Shown one piece after another: positions 9,071 through 19,648 of a DNA stretch of 33,102 nucleotides. This stretch comes from Anaerolinea sp. (GTDB lineage: Bacteria > Chloroflexota > Anaerolineae > Promineifilales > Promineifilaceae), in assembly GCA_014879875.1 (NCBI GenBank), contig JACSRF010000403.1, positions 1 through 33,102 on the forward strand, read 5' to 3'. The translations under genes and the position numbers were made by a program. How positions within the stretch are numbered: the stretch's first letter is position 1; the number at the start of each line of letters is the position of its first letter. The notes beneath the pieces were generated by a model. The model saw only the letters and a program-made list of their open reading frames with translations, did no database searches and was not told the origin of the DNA.

Positions 9071-9076
9071 TATAAT
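9071..9076 (+). promoter_or_regulatory. Possible -10 box for the ABC transporter gene
   Basis: A consensus TATAAT about 95 bp upstream of the start. No convincing -35 hexamer is seen 16-18 bp before it, so this is tentative. If real, the hairpin at 9087-9118 would lie in the leader. Confidence 0.3.
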
Positions 9077-9086
9077 ACCCTGAGAG

Positions 9087-9118
9087 GATTGGTTCAATCT
9101 CCGAAGATTGAACCAATC
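9087..9118. repeat. Hairpin repeat (GATTGGTTCAATCT family), copy 1
   Basis: GATTGGTTCAATCT and its exact complement flank the loop CCGA. The same arm recurs at 10987-11023 on the other side of the ABC transporter gene. Confidence 0.85.
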
Positions 9119-9170
9119 TTGACCAACTTATTTAAGTGCCGTTCCTTAGCAAGCAACTGGTGAAAGCGTT

Positions 9171-10985
9171 ATGGGATTTATTTTAGGTGGATTAGAAACA
9201 GAAGATTATGACCGGCAGTACAGCGACCGGGAATTATTGGATCGCATTACGAGTTATTTTCGGCCGTATACGCGGCAGATGATCCTGGTAGCGGTCTCTT
9301 TGCTGCTCAACTCGGTCACGACGGCGGCCGGCCCGATCCTCATTGCCAAAGGGATTGACCTGGTGGGACAAAACCCGACGACGGCCGGTATCTGGCTGAT
9401 GGCCGGCGGCATCCTCATCTTGGGCGTGTCGGCCTGGGTGTTCAACTACATCCGCCAGCTTTTTTCGGCGCGAGTCATTGGCGCGGCCGTGCTGCAGCTG
9501 CGCCAGGATGTCTTTACGGCGACCATCGGGCACGACCTTTCCTTTTACGACGAACATCCATCGGGCAAGGTCGTCAGCCGTGTCACCTCTGACACGCAGG
9601 ATTTTTCGGCGGTGATTGATCTAACCATGAACCTGCTCAGCCAACTGCTGCTGGTACTGCTGCTGACGGTGTGGCTGCTGACGATCAATGCCTGGCTGAC
9701 GCTGTTGATGATCGGCATGACGCCGCTGGCGGTGGGCATTGCGCTCAGTTTTCGCCGCGTTGCCCGCCGCGTCACGCAAAATGCGCGGCGGATTACGGCG
9801 ACGATCAACGCGCAAATCCAGGAATCTATCAGCGGCATTGTCGTGGCGAAAAGTTTCCGCCAGGAACCGGCCATTTATGCCACGTTTGCCGACAATAATC
9901 AGCAAGGCTACCAGTTGGGGGTGCAGCGCGGGTTGACGCTGGTGACGATTTTCCCGATGCTGAGCATTGCATCGGGCATTGGCACGGCGCTGCTGGTATA
10001 TGTGGGTGGGTTGGCGACGCGCGGCAGCCTGGCGGCCGTTTCCCCCGGCGAATGGTACCTGTTTATGCAAGGGGTTGGCTTTTACTGGTGGCCGATGACG
10101 AGCATTGCCTCGTTTTGGAGCCAGTTTCAGGATGGTTTGTCGGCGGCGGAGCGGGTCTTTGCCCTGATTGATGCCGAGCCAAAGGTGCAGCAGGTGGGCG
10201 CGGAGCCGGTGGAGCGGCTAAACGGCCGTATCCAATTCCAACACGTCCGCTTTAGTTACACCGATAAGGAAACGGTGCTGCCCGATTTTTCCCTGGACAT
10301 TCGCCCCGGCGAAACGGTCGCTCTGGTGGGGCACACCGGCGCGGGCAAGAGCAGCATTGCCAAACTGATCACCCGTTTTTATGAATTTCAAGGGGGGGGG
10401 ATTTCAATTGATGGGCGCGACATTCGCGCGCTGCACCTGGGGCAGTACCGGCAGCAAATTGGATTGGTGCCCCAGGAGCCGTATCTGTTTTCGGGAACGG
10501 TGCGCGACAATATCCGTTACGGCCGTCCTGGGGCCGACGATGAAGCCGTGCGGCAGGCAGCGCAGCAAATCAGCCAGGGGGAATGGCTGGGGGCGCTGCC
10601 TGCCGGGCTAGATACCGACGTGGGCGAACGGGGCAGCAGCCTCTCGATGGGGCAGCGGCAGTTGGTCGCCTTGGCGCGCGTCATTTTGAAGGACCCGGCT
10701 ATTTTCATTCTGGACGAGGCCACCGCCAGCATAGACCCCTTTACCGAGACGCAAATTCAGGAAGGGCTGGACGAGATTATGCAGCAGCGCACGGCCGTTG
10801 TCATCGCCCACCGTCTCTCCACTGTCAAACATGCGGACCGTATTATTGTGATGCAGCAAGGGCAAATCATTGAAGAAGGCGACCACGACAGCTTGATGGC
10901 GCAGGGCGGGCATTATGCCGAGCTATACGACACCTATTTCCGCCACCAATCGCTGGCTTACATTGACGCCTGGCAACGCACATAA
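9171..10985 (+). CDS. ABC transporter, fused permease and ATPase (exporter half-transporter)
   Basis: A 604-aa type IV (MsbA/MdlB-like) ABC exporter half-transporter that should dimerise in the cytoplasmic membrane. The six-helix transmembrane domain fills roughly residues 35-330. The ATPase follows, with Walker A GHTGAGKSS near 387, Q-loop in LVPQEPYLFSG, signature LSMGQ near 491 (canonical is LSGGQ), Walker B IFILDEA near 510, and the switch histidine in IAHRLS near 545. A run of nine G at 10392-10400 encodes three glycines just after Walker A and keeps the frame. The start has only a weak upstream GGTGA. The gene stands alone between two copies of one hairpin. The substrate is not predictable; lipid, drug or peptide are possible. 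Confidence 0.93.
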   Translation: MGFILGGLETEDYDRQYSDRELLDRITSYFRPYTRQMILVAVSLLLNSVTTAAGPILIAKGIDLVGQNPTTAGIWLMAGGILILGVSAWVFNYIRQLFSARVIGAAVLQLRQDVFTATIGHDLSFYDEHPSGKVVSRVTSDTQDFSAVIDLTMNLLSQLLLVLLLTVWLLTINAWLTLLMIGMTPLAVGIALSFRRVARRVTQNARRITATINAQIQESISGIVVAKSFRQEPAIYATFADNNQQGYQLGVQRGLTLVTIFPMLSIASGIGTALLVYVGGLATRGSLAAVSPGEWYLFMQGVGFYWWPMTSIASFWSQFQDGLSAAERVFALIDAEPKVQQVGAEPVERLNGRIQFQHVRFSYTDKETVLPDFSLDIRPGETVALVGHTGAGKSSIAKLITRFYEFQGGGISIDGRDIRALHLGQYRQQIGLVPQEPYLFSGTVRDNIRYGRPGADDEAVRQAAQQISQGEWLGALPAGLDTDVGERGSSLSMGQRQLVALARVILKDPAIFILDEATASIDPFTETQIQEGLDEIMQQRTAVVIAHRLSTVKHADRIIVMQQGQIIEEGDHDSLMAQGGHYAELYDTYFRHQSLAYIDAWQRT

Positions 10986-10986
10986 T

Positions 10987-11023
10987 CCAGATTGGTTCGA
11001 TCTTGGAGATTGAACCAATCTGG
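10987..11023. terminator. Hairpin after the ABC gene (GATTGGTTCAATCT family, copy 2)
   Basis: Arms of 17 nt with one G-T wobble flank the loop TGG. It starts 2 bp after the ABC stop codon and 6 bp before the stop of the convergent HAD gene, where a hairpin can terminate or protect both transcripts. There is no U tract, so intrinsic termination is uncertain; the repeat identity is firm. Confidence 0.6.
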
Positions 11024-11028
11024 TCAGA

Positions 11029-11847
11029 TCAATCTTCCAAAAAATCTAGCACTTGTGTTAATGACGTGATGCGTATAATGCCAGGGGGAAGCGGTTCGTC
11101 CCAGGCGTCGTGTTGGCGATCAAGCCACAGCCCCAGACGATAGCCACCTTCGTGAACCGCTCCAATGGCATCCACGTGTAGATTATCGCCGACAAACAGG
11201 CATTGTTGGGGCAAGACATTGAGCGCGGCCGCTGCCTGGATGAAAACAGGAGACATCGGCTTGTGTACCCCTACTTCGTCGCTGATAATGATATGACCAG
11301 GCTGGATGAAGCGGCCCAGATAAGATTGCATGATCCCTCTGGCGGCCGGTGTATGATTGGAAATAATGCCCAGCGCCAGGCCCGTTTTTTGCAATTTGCG
11401 CAGGGTGGGCAGCACATCGTCATACAAGCTGGTGGGTAGATAGGCGTAATCATGATAAAGCGCGGCGATGCGCTCCCAGCTTAAATCTGTATAACCGATG
11501 TGGGCGAGAAGCTGCCGATAGTAGGCAATGATTTCCCGTTGTGTTTGCGGAACGATTGGGACGGCCGTGTTTTTTTCCTGAGCGGTTCTGTCCCGGTAGG
11601 CCGCAATAGCCTTGACCACAGCTTCATTCGTACATGGAAATCCACCACGCTGGAACAACATTGTCAGGCGTTCACTGAGCGAGATGTTTCCTGTCGGTTT
11701 TGCCAGGGTTAGATCCCAATCAAACAATATACCGGCAATGTGTTCAATGTGCTTGTCTTTCCCTGTCATTGTGTGCCACCAATACGATTTGTCATATGTT
11801 TGCGTCATCGGCCATCCTTGTGATGCGCCATCAGTCCTGAAATACAT
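11029..11847 (-). CDS. HAD-superfamily hydrolase
   Basis: A 272-aa haloacid-dehalogenase-fold phosphatase. Motif I is DWDLT in GILFDWDLTLAKP, motif II is the serine/asparagine in IISNHTPAARG, and motif IV is VGDNLHVDAIGA, with a lysine in GVHKP before it. It is closest in pattern to phosphoglycolate phosphatase/pyrimidine-nucleotidase-like HADs; the substrate is unknown. I chose the ATG at 11847, which has AGGTGA 5 nt upstream. An ATG at 11808 with AAGGA 6 nt upstream is nearly as good and would drop 13 residues. The frame stays open upstream to 12036, into the dnaK terminator, which cannot be coding. Confidence 0.82.
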   Translation of the reverse strand: MYFRTDGASQGWPMTQTYDKSYWWHTMTGKDKHIEHIAGILFDWDLTLAKPTGNISLSERLTMLFQRGGFPCTNEAVVKAIAAYRDRTAQEKNTAVPIVPQTQREIIAYYRQLLAHIGYTDLSWERIAALYHDYAYLPTSLYDDVLPTLRKLQKTGLALGIISNHTPAARGIMQSYLGRFIQPGHIIISDEVGVHKPMSPVFIQAAAALNVLPQQCLFVGDNLHVDAIGAVHEGGYRLGLWLDRQHDAWDEPLPPGIIRITSLTQVLDFLED

Positions 11848-12011
11848 GTTAATCACCTGCCACTTCTGGATGGATTTGTGCTTACTATACTGTTTTGACC
11901 CTAAAATGACCGTGAAAGTAGCGCATAAACGCGGGAAATTTGCGTGAAAGTGGGGAATACAGTTACACGGAGTTTCACAGGGGGCATACAGAGGTACATC
12001 GAGAGCGGAGA

Positions 12012-12055
12012 GAAAATAAAAACGACCGTTTCCCATAATCGGGAAACGGTCGTTT
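12012..12055 (-). terminator. Rho-independent terminator of dnaK
   Basis: A perfect 15-bp stem (AAACGACCGTTTCCC and complement, loop of 6) lies about 30 bp after the dnaK stop. Read leftward it is followed by TTTTTATTTTCT, a good U tract. The 11848-12083 gap otherwise shows no gene. Confidence 0.85.
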
Positions 12056-12083
12056 ACACGACAGGAGGCAAAAAGGAGGTTAT

Positions 12084-13961
<1,878 letters not shown>

Positions 13962-13985
13962 GTTCTACACTCCTATTCCAGTACA

Positions 13986-14070
13986 TCCGTTGTCCGTAAT
14001 CCGTTGTCCGTAATCCGTAGTCACGGTTCACGGATTACGGATTACGGATTACGATTCACGGTTCACGTTT
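13986..14070. repeat. Head-to-head heptamer array in the dnaK leader
   Basis: Five units of TCCGTNR are followed by about seven units of the complementary type TYACGGW, all in 7-nt register. The two halves can pair into a long imperfect hairpin. The same architecture with other heptamers occurs at 28014-28076 and 31807-31869, each time just upstream of a leftward gene. Confidence 0.85.
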
Positions 14071-14133
14071 TTCAATGCCATTCATCTTAAAGGGCATCTG
14101 TAAGATTTTTGTTGGCGGAGTGTATACGTTGTG

Positions 14134-15060
14134 TTAGCGGCGGCTGGCATAGACAATGCCGCCTAGCAGCAGGGCGCTGCCCAACAGAGTGAGCCAGTTA
14201 GGGATTTCTTGAAAGAGGATGAGCGCCAGCAGAGTCGCGCCAATCGGTTCGGCAATGACAGCGACGGCAACGTAAGCGGCCGGCAGATAGCCAAGCGCCC
14301 AGTTATAGGAGGAGTGGCCGATGAGTTGGGGAAAGAGCGCCATGAGCATCATGACGAAATAGGCCACAAGAGTATATCCAAGCAAGTTGTACCCGGCAGC
14401 CAGAGCAAAGCTGATCAGAAAGAGCGCGGCCGTACTGTAGACAACGGCCGTATAGCTGAGCAAGGACATGGTGGGACGCAAACGACGGCCGATAATCAGG
14501 TAAAACGAAGCGGCGACAGCGCCAATTAGCGCCAGGCCATTGCCCAGCAGCGGGTTGGGTTGGCTGCTAAATTGGGTCAGGCTGAACTGGAAACGGCCGT
14601 CTACCAGCGCCACCACGTCGGCCACGCCAATCAACACACTGCCCACCATCGCCAGCGCAATGCCAATTTTTAACGGCCGTGACAGCCGCTCCCCCAACAA
14701 AAAAGGGGCCATCAACCCCACCCACAGCGGCGACGTCGTCACCAACACCGTCGAACTGGCGACCGACGTATACGCCAGCGAACTGATCCAACTGGCAAAA
14801 TGCAGCGCCAACATAAAGCCAGATAACAACGCCAACCGCCACGCCGCTCCCGACATCTGCGTCAATTCCACCCGCCGCCGCGTCAGGGCTAAGGGCAGCA
14901 AAACGGCCGAGGCGAGCGTCAACCGCCACGCCGCAATGACCAACGAGGGCATCGCCTCCCCCTGCGCCAGACGTACCAAAATGGAGCCGGAAGAAATACC
15001 CAACACACCTAAAAATAGCACCAACAGCGGTGGAAAACGGGGAACAGCATCTCGTTTCAT
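14134..15060 (-). CDS. EamA/DMT-family membrane transporter
   Basis: A 308-aa drug/metabolite-transporter-superfamily permease made of two EamA repeats with about ten hydrophobic segments. Visible family features are LVRLAQGEAMPSLVIAAWRL in the first repeat and YLPAAYVAVAVIAEPIGATL in the second. The ATG at 15060 is preferred over an in-frame TTG at 15105. It stands alone, divergent from the superoxide dismutase gene. Substrate unknown; family members export amino acids or metabolites. Confidence 0.9.
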   Translation of the reverse strand: MKRDAVPRFPPLLVLFLGVLGISSGSILVRLAQGEAMPSLVIAAWRLTLASAVLLPLALTRRRVELTQMSGAAWRLALLSGFMLALHFASWISSLAYTSVASSTVLVTTSPLWVGLMAPFLLGERLSRPLKIGIALAMVGSVLIGVADVVALVDGRFQFSLTQFSSQPNPLLGNGLALIGAVAASFYLIIGRRLRPTMSLLSYTAVVYSTAALFLISFALAAGYNLLGYTLVAYFVMMLMALFPQLIGHSSYNWALGYLPAAYVAVAVIAEPIGATLLALILFQEIPNWLTLLGSALLLGGIVYASRR

Positions 15061-15123
15061 TGATTCTGGATACCTGTTACATTTTTTGACAGTTGCCCGA
15101 CCCAATACTAAAATAGCTTAGAA

Positions 15124-15175
15124 GTTCAACTTCTTGAACGGTAACGGCCGTTATTTAACGGCCGTATGTTAACCA
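15124..15175. repeat. Inverted repeats between EamA and sodA
   Basis: A small hairpin GTTCAA-CTTC-TTGAAC is followed by two AACGGCCGT copies 13 bp apart, framed by GGTAAC and GTTAACC. It sits in the 174-bp divergent intergenic space and could be a regulatory site for either gene; no clear promoter could be called. Confidence 0.4.
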
Positions 15176-15234
15176 TTCAATCTATCCATGACAACAGTTT
15201 ATGAACCCCTGTTTACAATACAAGGAGAAACATA

Positions 15235-15849
15235 ATGGCTTTTGAACTCTCTGCTCTGCCCTATGCCGAAGATGCCCTGGAACCGCACATTGATGCGCGC
15301 ACCATGACCATCCATCATGGCAAGCACCATGCCGCGTACACCAGCAACCTGAATGCCGCGTTGGAAGGTCACACCGATTGGTCTGACAAAAGCATTGAAG
15401 ACATTCTGCGTAATATCAACAGCATCCCCGAAAGCATCCGCACGGCCGTGCGCAACAATGGCGGCGGCTTTGCCAACCATACCCTCTTCTGGAATACCAT
15501 GTCTCCCAACGGCGGGGGTGAACCCACCGGCGCGTTGGCCGCAGCCATTGACGCTGCCTTCGGCAGTTTTGCCGCCTTCCAAGAAAAATTCAGCACGGCC
15601 GCCAAAACCCGCTTCGGTTCCGGTTGGGCCTGGCTCTACGTAGACGCCAACGGCGCCCTCGGCGTCTCCTCCACCCCGAACCAGGACAGCCCGTACATGG
15701 AAGGCGCGACCCCCATCCTCGGCCTGGACGTTTGGGAACACGCTTACTACCTGAAATATCAAAACCGCCGCCCCGACTACGTGACCGCGTGGTGGAATGT
15801 GGTGGATTGGGAAGCGGTGGCCCAAAATTATGCCGCTGCGCAACAATAG
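15235..15849 (+). CDS. sodA: Superoxide dismutase, Mn-type
   Basis: A 204-aa Fe/Mn superoxide dismutase that converts superoxide to peroxide and oxygen. Metal ligands are H27 (TIHHGKHH), H81 (GFANHTLFW), D164 and H168 (DVWEH). Glycine in NNGGGFANH and glutamine in PNQDSP are the positions seen in Mn-type rather than Fe-type enzymes, so manganese is the likelier metal. No signal peptide, so cytoplasmic. AAGGAG lies 7 nt before the ATG. The ferredoxin gene follows after 58 bp on the same strand. Confidence 0.96.
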   Translation: MAFELSALPYAEDALEPHIDARTMTIHHGKHHAAYTSNLNAALEGHTDWSDKSIEDILRNINSIPESIRTAVRNNGGGFANHTLFWNTMSPNGGGEPTGALAAAIDAAFGSFAAFQEKFSTAAKTRFGSGWAWLYVDANGALGVSSTPNQDSPYMEGATPILGLDVWEHAYYLKYQNRRPDYVTAWWNVVDWEAVAQNYAAAQQ

Positions 15850-15907
15850 GTGTATAATTGCGCCATTGCTTGACACTTTGACTTAACCGGAAATAAGGAG
15901 AGTTTAG

Positions 15908-16321
15908 ATGACCCACATCATTACGAGATTATGCTTGCGCGATACTGCATGTGTGGAAGTTTGCCCGGTTGAGTGTATGGTCCTGGGTAAACCTGAAGAG
16001 GAATGGCCCTGGCTGTACATTGACCCCGACACTTGCATTGATTGTGGTGCGTGCGTCCCCGAATGTCCTTACGAAGCGATCTTCCCCGAAGAAGAAGTGC
16101 CCTTCGATTACACAGCTCCCGATGGCGGCGTTTGGATTGCCAACACCAAGGAACTGCTGCCCGATGGCGCTCCGTTTGCGGGTGAAATTGATGGGCATGA
16201 GGTGAAGTTGTTGAATGCGAAGAAACTGGCGGCCGGCACACAGCTTGACCTGACAGAAGATATTCCAGCTAATTATGATTTCTTCTCTGAAGGCCCTGGC
16301 TACGACGCGCTGGATGCGTAA
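15908..16321 (+). CDS. Ferredoxin with two iron-sulfur cluster motifs
   Basis: A 137-aa ferredoxin. The first motif is C9-x5-C15-x3-C19-P with a further C23; the second is C43-x2-C46-x2-C49-x3-C53-P (CIDCGACVPECP). This resembles the FdxA 7Fe/8Fe family, but the loop between the first two cysteines is two residues shorter than in the mycobacterial type. A C-terminal extension of about 80 residues without cysteines follows. AAGGAG precedes the ATG. A strong terminator follows, so sodA and this gene may form one unit. It probably carries electrons in the cytoplasm; its partner is unknown. Confidence 0.88.
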   Translation: MTHIITRLCLRDTACVEVCPVECMVLGKPEEEWPWLYIDPDTCIDCGACVPECPYEAIFPEEEVPFDYTAPDGGVWIANTKELLPDGAPFAGEIDGHEVKLLNAKKLAAGTQLDLTEDIPANYDFFSEGPGYDALDA

Positions 16322-16350
16322 GTTCATTCCTGAGTCATAACAAACAACGG

Positions 16351-16392
16351 AAAAACCGAATTAGCCCAAACAAGGCTGATTCGGTTTTTTTT
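16351..16392 (+). terminator. Rho-independent terminator after the ferredoxin gene
   Basis: Arms AAAAACCGAATTAGCC and GGCTGATTCGGTTTTT (one G-U pair) flank a 7-nt loop and end in a run of eight T. It separates the sod-ferredoxin unit from fumarase. Confidence 0.9.
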
Positions 16393-16446
16393 ATTGCCGC
16401 AGAAGGCCAACTGTTGCGCAGCAGTTGACTTTCTCAAGAGGGTAAC

Positions 16447-17880
16447 ATGGCTGAGCATCGTATTGAAAAAGATTCATTAGGTGAAGTGCGCGTGCCTGCC
16501 GGCGCTTACTGGGGTGCGCAAACGCAGCGCGCTGTGCATAATTTTCCAATTTCCGGGCTAAAACCTTACCCCGCTTTTGTCTGGTCCATGGCGATGATTA
16601 AACGAGCCGCAGCCGAAGTGAATGGGGAATTAGGGCTGTTTTCAGACAAGCAGGTTGGGGACGATGTGCTTACGGGGGCAGCCATTGTCCAGGCGATTAT
16701 GGACGCGGCGGATGAGGTGATCAACGGCCGTTTCGCCGATCAATTTGTCGTAGACCCCATTCAGGCCGGGGCCGGCACGAGCCACAACATGAATATCAAC
16801 GAAGTGATCGCCAACCGCGCCAACGAAATCCTCGGCTTTGCTCTGGATGCTTCCCCCAAGCCGGTTCATCCCAACGACCACGTGAACATGGCGCAGTCCA
16901 CCAACGACACCATCCCCACCGCCATCCGCCTCGGCTGCCTGTGGCGGTTGGATGAGCTGCTCGGTGCGTTAGACCACCTGGCAATGGCCCTGGAGCAGAA
17001 GGCGGTTGAGTTTGATGGCGTGGTGAAAAGCGGCCGTACCCATCTCCAAGATGCCGTGCCTGTGCGTCTGGGGCAAGAATTCAGCGCCTATGCCCTCTCA
17101 GTGCGCCGCAATGCCCATAAGATCAAACAAGCGGCCAAAGGGCTGCGCCGCCTGGGCATTGGCGGCACCGCCACCGGAACCGGCCTCAACGCCCACCCCG
17201 AATACCACATGCGCATGGTCAAAACGCTGCGCCGGCTGACCGGCCAAAAATTGCAGAAGTCTGATAACCTGTTCGAGTCCATGCAAAGCATGGCCGACGC
17301 CGTTCATTTTAGCGGCGCCCTGCGCACGCTGGCCCAAGACCTGACACGCATTGCTAACGACTTTCGCCTGCTTGCCTCCGGTCCCAGCACCGGCCTGGAT
17401 GAAATTCGTTTACCGGCCGTACAGCCCGGCTCCTCAATTATGCCCGGCAAAGTAAACCCGGTGTTGGCCGAAATGTTGAACATGGCGATGTTCCAGGTGA
17501 TGGGCAACGACCTGACCGTGATGCTGGCCGGGCAGGCCGGCCAACTTGAACTGAACGTGATGATGCCCATCATGGCTTACAACCTTTTCCAGAGTATGGA
17601 CATTATCATCAATGCCGTCACGGCTTTTGCTGATAAATGTGTGGTTGGATTGCAGGCGAATCCCGAAAAAGCGGCCGGCTGGTTAGCTAAAAACGCAATC
17701 CTCGTCACGGCGCTCAACCCGGTCATCGGCTACCAGAAAGGGGCCGAGGTCGCTAAAGAAGCGATGTCCAGTAACCGTACCGTGCGCGAAGTGGTAGTCG
17801 AAAAGGGGTATCTACCCGTTGAGGAGGTTGACCGCCTGTTAGATGTCCGCAATTTGACGGACGGCGGCATTCAACAATGA
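16447..17880 (+). CDS. fumC: Class II fumarate hydratase
   Basis: A 477-aa class II fumarase, which interconverts fumarate and malate in the TCA cycle as a cytoplasmic homotetramer. The start DSLGEVRVPAGAYWGAQTQR is family-typical. The active-site regions are STNDTIPTA near residue 151, GRTHLQDAVP near 195 and the signature GSSIMPGKVNP near 328. Aspartase is the main alternative, but the N-terminal AQTQRAVHNFPISG pattern favours fumarase. AGAGGG precedes the ATG. No neighbouring TCA genes. Confidence 0.93.
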   Translation: MAEHRIEKDSLGEVRVPAGAYWGAQTQRAVHNFPISGLKPYPAFVWSMAMIKRAAAEVNGELGLFSDKQVGDDVLTGAAIVQAIMDAADEVINGRFADQFVVDPIQAGAGTSHNMNINEVIANRANEILGFALDASPKPVHPNDHVNMAQSTNDTIPTAIRLGCLWRLDELLGALDHLAMALEQKAVEFDGVVKSGRTHLQDAVPVRLGQEFSAYALSVRRNAHKIKQAAKGLRRLGIGGTATGTGLNAHPEYHMRMVKTLRRLTGQKLQKSDNLFESMQSMADAVHFSGALRTLAQDLTRIANDFRLLASGPSTGLDEIRLPAVQPGSSIMPGKVNPVLAEMLNMAMFQVMGNDLTVMLAGQAGQLELNVMMPIMAYNLFQSMDIIINAVTAFADKCVVGLQANPEKAAGWLAKNAILVTALNPVIGYQKGAEVAKEAMSSNRTVREVVVEKGYLPVEEVDRLLDVRNLTDGGIQQ

Positions 17881-17939
17881 GTGCGCAGAGATGATTGACT
17901 GACAAATCTTGTTTTCAGCGGGAAGAACAACGAATTACC

Positions 17940-18713
17940 TCACTTTTTGGATAGGGTTAAACTGACGGGGCAATGGTCTGAACCGTTCACATCGGCGTGA
18001 ATCGCCGCATCTTGTATGCCAGGCTGCAAATCTGGCGAAACAAAAAAGTAATCCAGCCGCCAGCCAACATTACGCTGCCGCGCGCCGCCAATGTAGCTCC
18101 ACCAACTATAGGCGCCGACGCGGGTTGGGTATAGGTGGCGAAAAGTGTCCACGTAACCGGTGGCGACGACCTTATCAATCCAGGCGCGCTCCTCAGGCAA
18201 AAAGCCGGTTGTCTGTTGGTTTTGGCGCGGCCGTGACAGGTCAATTTCCTGGTGTGCCGTGTTCACGTCTCCGCAAAAAATGACGGATTTACCTTGCGCG
18301 CGCAGTTGTTGGCAATAGGTCAAAAAGTCAGCCTTGTAGCCCATCTTAAAAGGAACGCGGCTGTGGTCGCGGCTGCCATTGGGGAAATACGCGCCAATCA
18401 GCACGAAATCATCATACTCGGCAACAATGGTACGCCCTTCACGATCATATGCCGGGATGCCCAGGCCAATCTGCACAGACTTTGGCTGCTGCCGGGTGTA
18501 AAGAGCCACGCCACTGTACCCCTTTTTTTCGGCAAATGCCCAGTATGTATGGTATCCGGCCGGTTCGCGCAAGGATGGTTCTAACTGTTGTGGATGGCAC
18601 TTTGTCTCTTGCAGACAAAGGATGTCTGGTTGGGCTGCTTGCAACCAATCCATGAATCCTTTAGCGGCAGCCGCACGCAGGCCGTTGACGTTCCAGGAGT
18701 AAAGTGTAAGCAT
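17940..18713 (-). CDS. xth: Exodeoxyribonuclease III (AP endonuclease)
   Basis: A 257-aa ExoIII/APE1-type nuclease of base excision repair, which cuts at abasic sites and trims 3' ends. Visible motifs are SWNVNGLRA at the start, CLQETK with the metal-binding glutamate, the GDVNTAH catalytic Asp/Asn and GSDHCPV with the catalytic Asp-His. I chose the ATG at 18713 because family members begin just before SWNVNGLR; a GTG at 18749 is possible. Neither has a clear ribosome binding site. Divergent from the HTH-Sm genes. Confidence 0.93.
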   Translation of the reverse strand: MLTLYSWNVNGLRAAAAKGFMDWLQAAQPDILCLQETKCHPQQLEPSLREPAGYHTYWAFAEKKGYSGVALYTRQQPKSVQIGLGIPAYDREGRTIVAEYDDFVLIGAYFPNGSRDHSRVPFKMGYKADFLTYCQQLRAQGKSVIFCGDVNTAHQEIDLSRPRQNQQTTGFLPEERAWIDKVVATGYVDTFRHLYPTRVGAYSWWSYIGGARQRNVGWRLDYFFVSPDLQPGIQDAAIHADVNGSDHCPVSLTLSKK

Positions 18714-18859
18714 AGAAGAAAGTGTATCTTGTTTGATGTGTTCACGCACAAGAAAACACCGCAGCGTAGCGCAGCAGAAATAGCTTAAACGGAGCGTTCG
18801 TGGGATAATTTACTGCCTTATTATAGCTGTTCAGACAAAGTTAACATGGAGTGAAGCAA

Positions 18860-19648
18860 ATGGCCGAGAATTTATGGGAAATACGTAAACGTAAAAACAT
18901 GAACATCAAACAGTTGGCCGGCAAGGTGGGCATTCCGTTTGATACGCTCGTTGCCTATGAACGAGGGGAACTAATCCCTTCGGCGCATCGGGCCAGGTTA
19001 GCGCGCGCGTTGTTTGTGCAGGTGTCTGACATTAAGGCACAGTCTGATCCGAAACCCCCAGAACGCAAAGCGACCGAACGGCCGGCCGAACACAAGCCGG
19101 CCGAACGTAAACCGGATGAACGGCCGGTCGAGCGCAAACCGGACGAACGGCCGGCAAAGCAAAAATCGGCCGCGCCGCCCAAAGCAAAAATGGCGACGAT
19201 GAAGCCAGCGCGTTCGAGCCAGATCGCCCATTTGCTGCAATTGGCGGCTAAGTTGGATGAAGATGAAACGGCCGTCGCCAACAAAATAGGGAAACCCCTG
19301 CATGAGCTAACCTTGCCCGAAGCGAGTAAATGGCTGCATGAATACACCACCGCGATCATGCAAGACAACGTCACGCGCGCCGAAAAACGCCCCTTGGGCA
19401 CAAGGCGTAAGCGCGCCTATCTACCGGAAAGTGTTGATGAATTTGAATTGAAGTATTTAACAGCGCAACAACAAGCCGGTAACATCTTATCTTTTCATTT
19501 GCTCAATGGCGAGGTGTTTCATGGCCGGATTATCGGCTTTTCCCCATACGCCATCACCATCCAACAAGAAGCGGATGGCGCGCAAATGATGGTGCAAAAG
19601 CTGGCATTGGCCTATTACAGTGCGCCGCCACAGGAGGCAAACACATGA
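18860..19648 (+). CDS. XRE-type HTH protein with C-terminal Sm/Hfq-like domain
   Basis: A 262-aa three-part protein. Residues 5-57 are an XRE/Cro helix-turn-helix (WEIRKRKNMNIKQLAGKVG, then YERGELIP). Residues 62-118 are a basic, proline-rich linker with repeats such as ERKPDERP. Residues 120-165 look like a small helical domain (KPLHELTLPEASKWL) of the kind seen in some phage recombination proteins. Residues 194-256 read like an Sm fold: SFHLLNGEVFHGRIIGFS matches the Hfq Sm1 pattern (hydrophobic-x-L-x-NG-x3-x-G-x-I-x-x-F), followed by an Sm2-like KLALAYYSAP. ATG 18860 has GGAG upstream. It overlaps the next gene by 4 bp. A role in nucleic-acid-linked regulation is inferred; RNA binding is untested. 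Confidence 0.75.
   Translation: MAENLWEIRKRKNMNIKQLAGKVGIPFDTLVAYERGELIPSAHRARLARALFVQVSDIKAQSDPKPPERKATERPAEHKPAERKPDERPVERKPDERPAKQKSAAPPKAKMATMKPARSSQIAHLLQLAAKLDEDETAVANKIGKPLHELTLPEASKWLHEYTTAIMQDNVTRAEKRPLGTRRKRAYLPESVDEFELKYLTAQQQAGNILSFHLLNGEVFHGRIIGFSPYAITIQQEADGAQMMVQKLALAYYSAPPQEANT

Noticed and set aside
10381-10401. Frameshift in the ABC transporter at the G tract
   Set aside because: The frame stays open with Walker A, signature, Walker B and H-loop all in one frame at normal spacing.
10641-10655. LSMGQ in place of LSGGQ as a dead ABC signature
   Set aside because: The serine, glycine and glutamine are kept, and S-x-G-Q variants occur in active exporters.
11848-12036. N-terminal extension of the HAD hydrolase to position 12036
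   Set aside because: It would run into the dnaK terminator stem, and good ribosome binding sites lie before 11847 and 11808.
15908-16321. Unusual cysteine spacing as a sign of a new ferredoxin class
   Set aside because: Both cluster motifs are present, and loop-length differences in the first motif are common among FdxA-like proteins.
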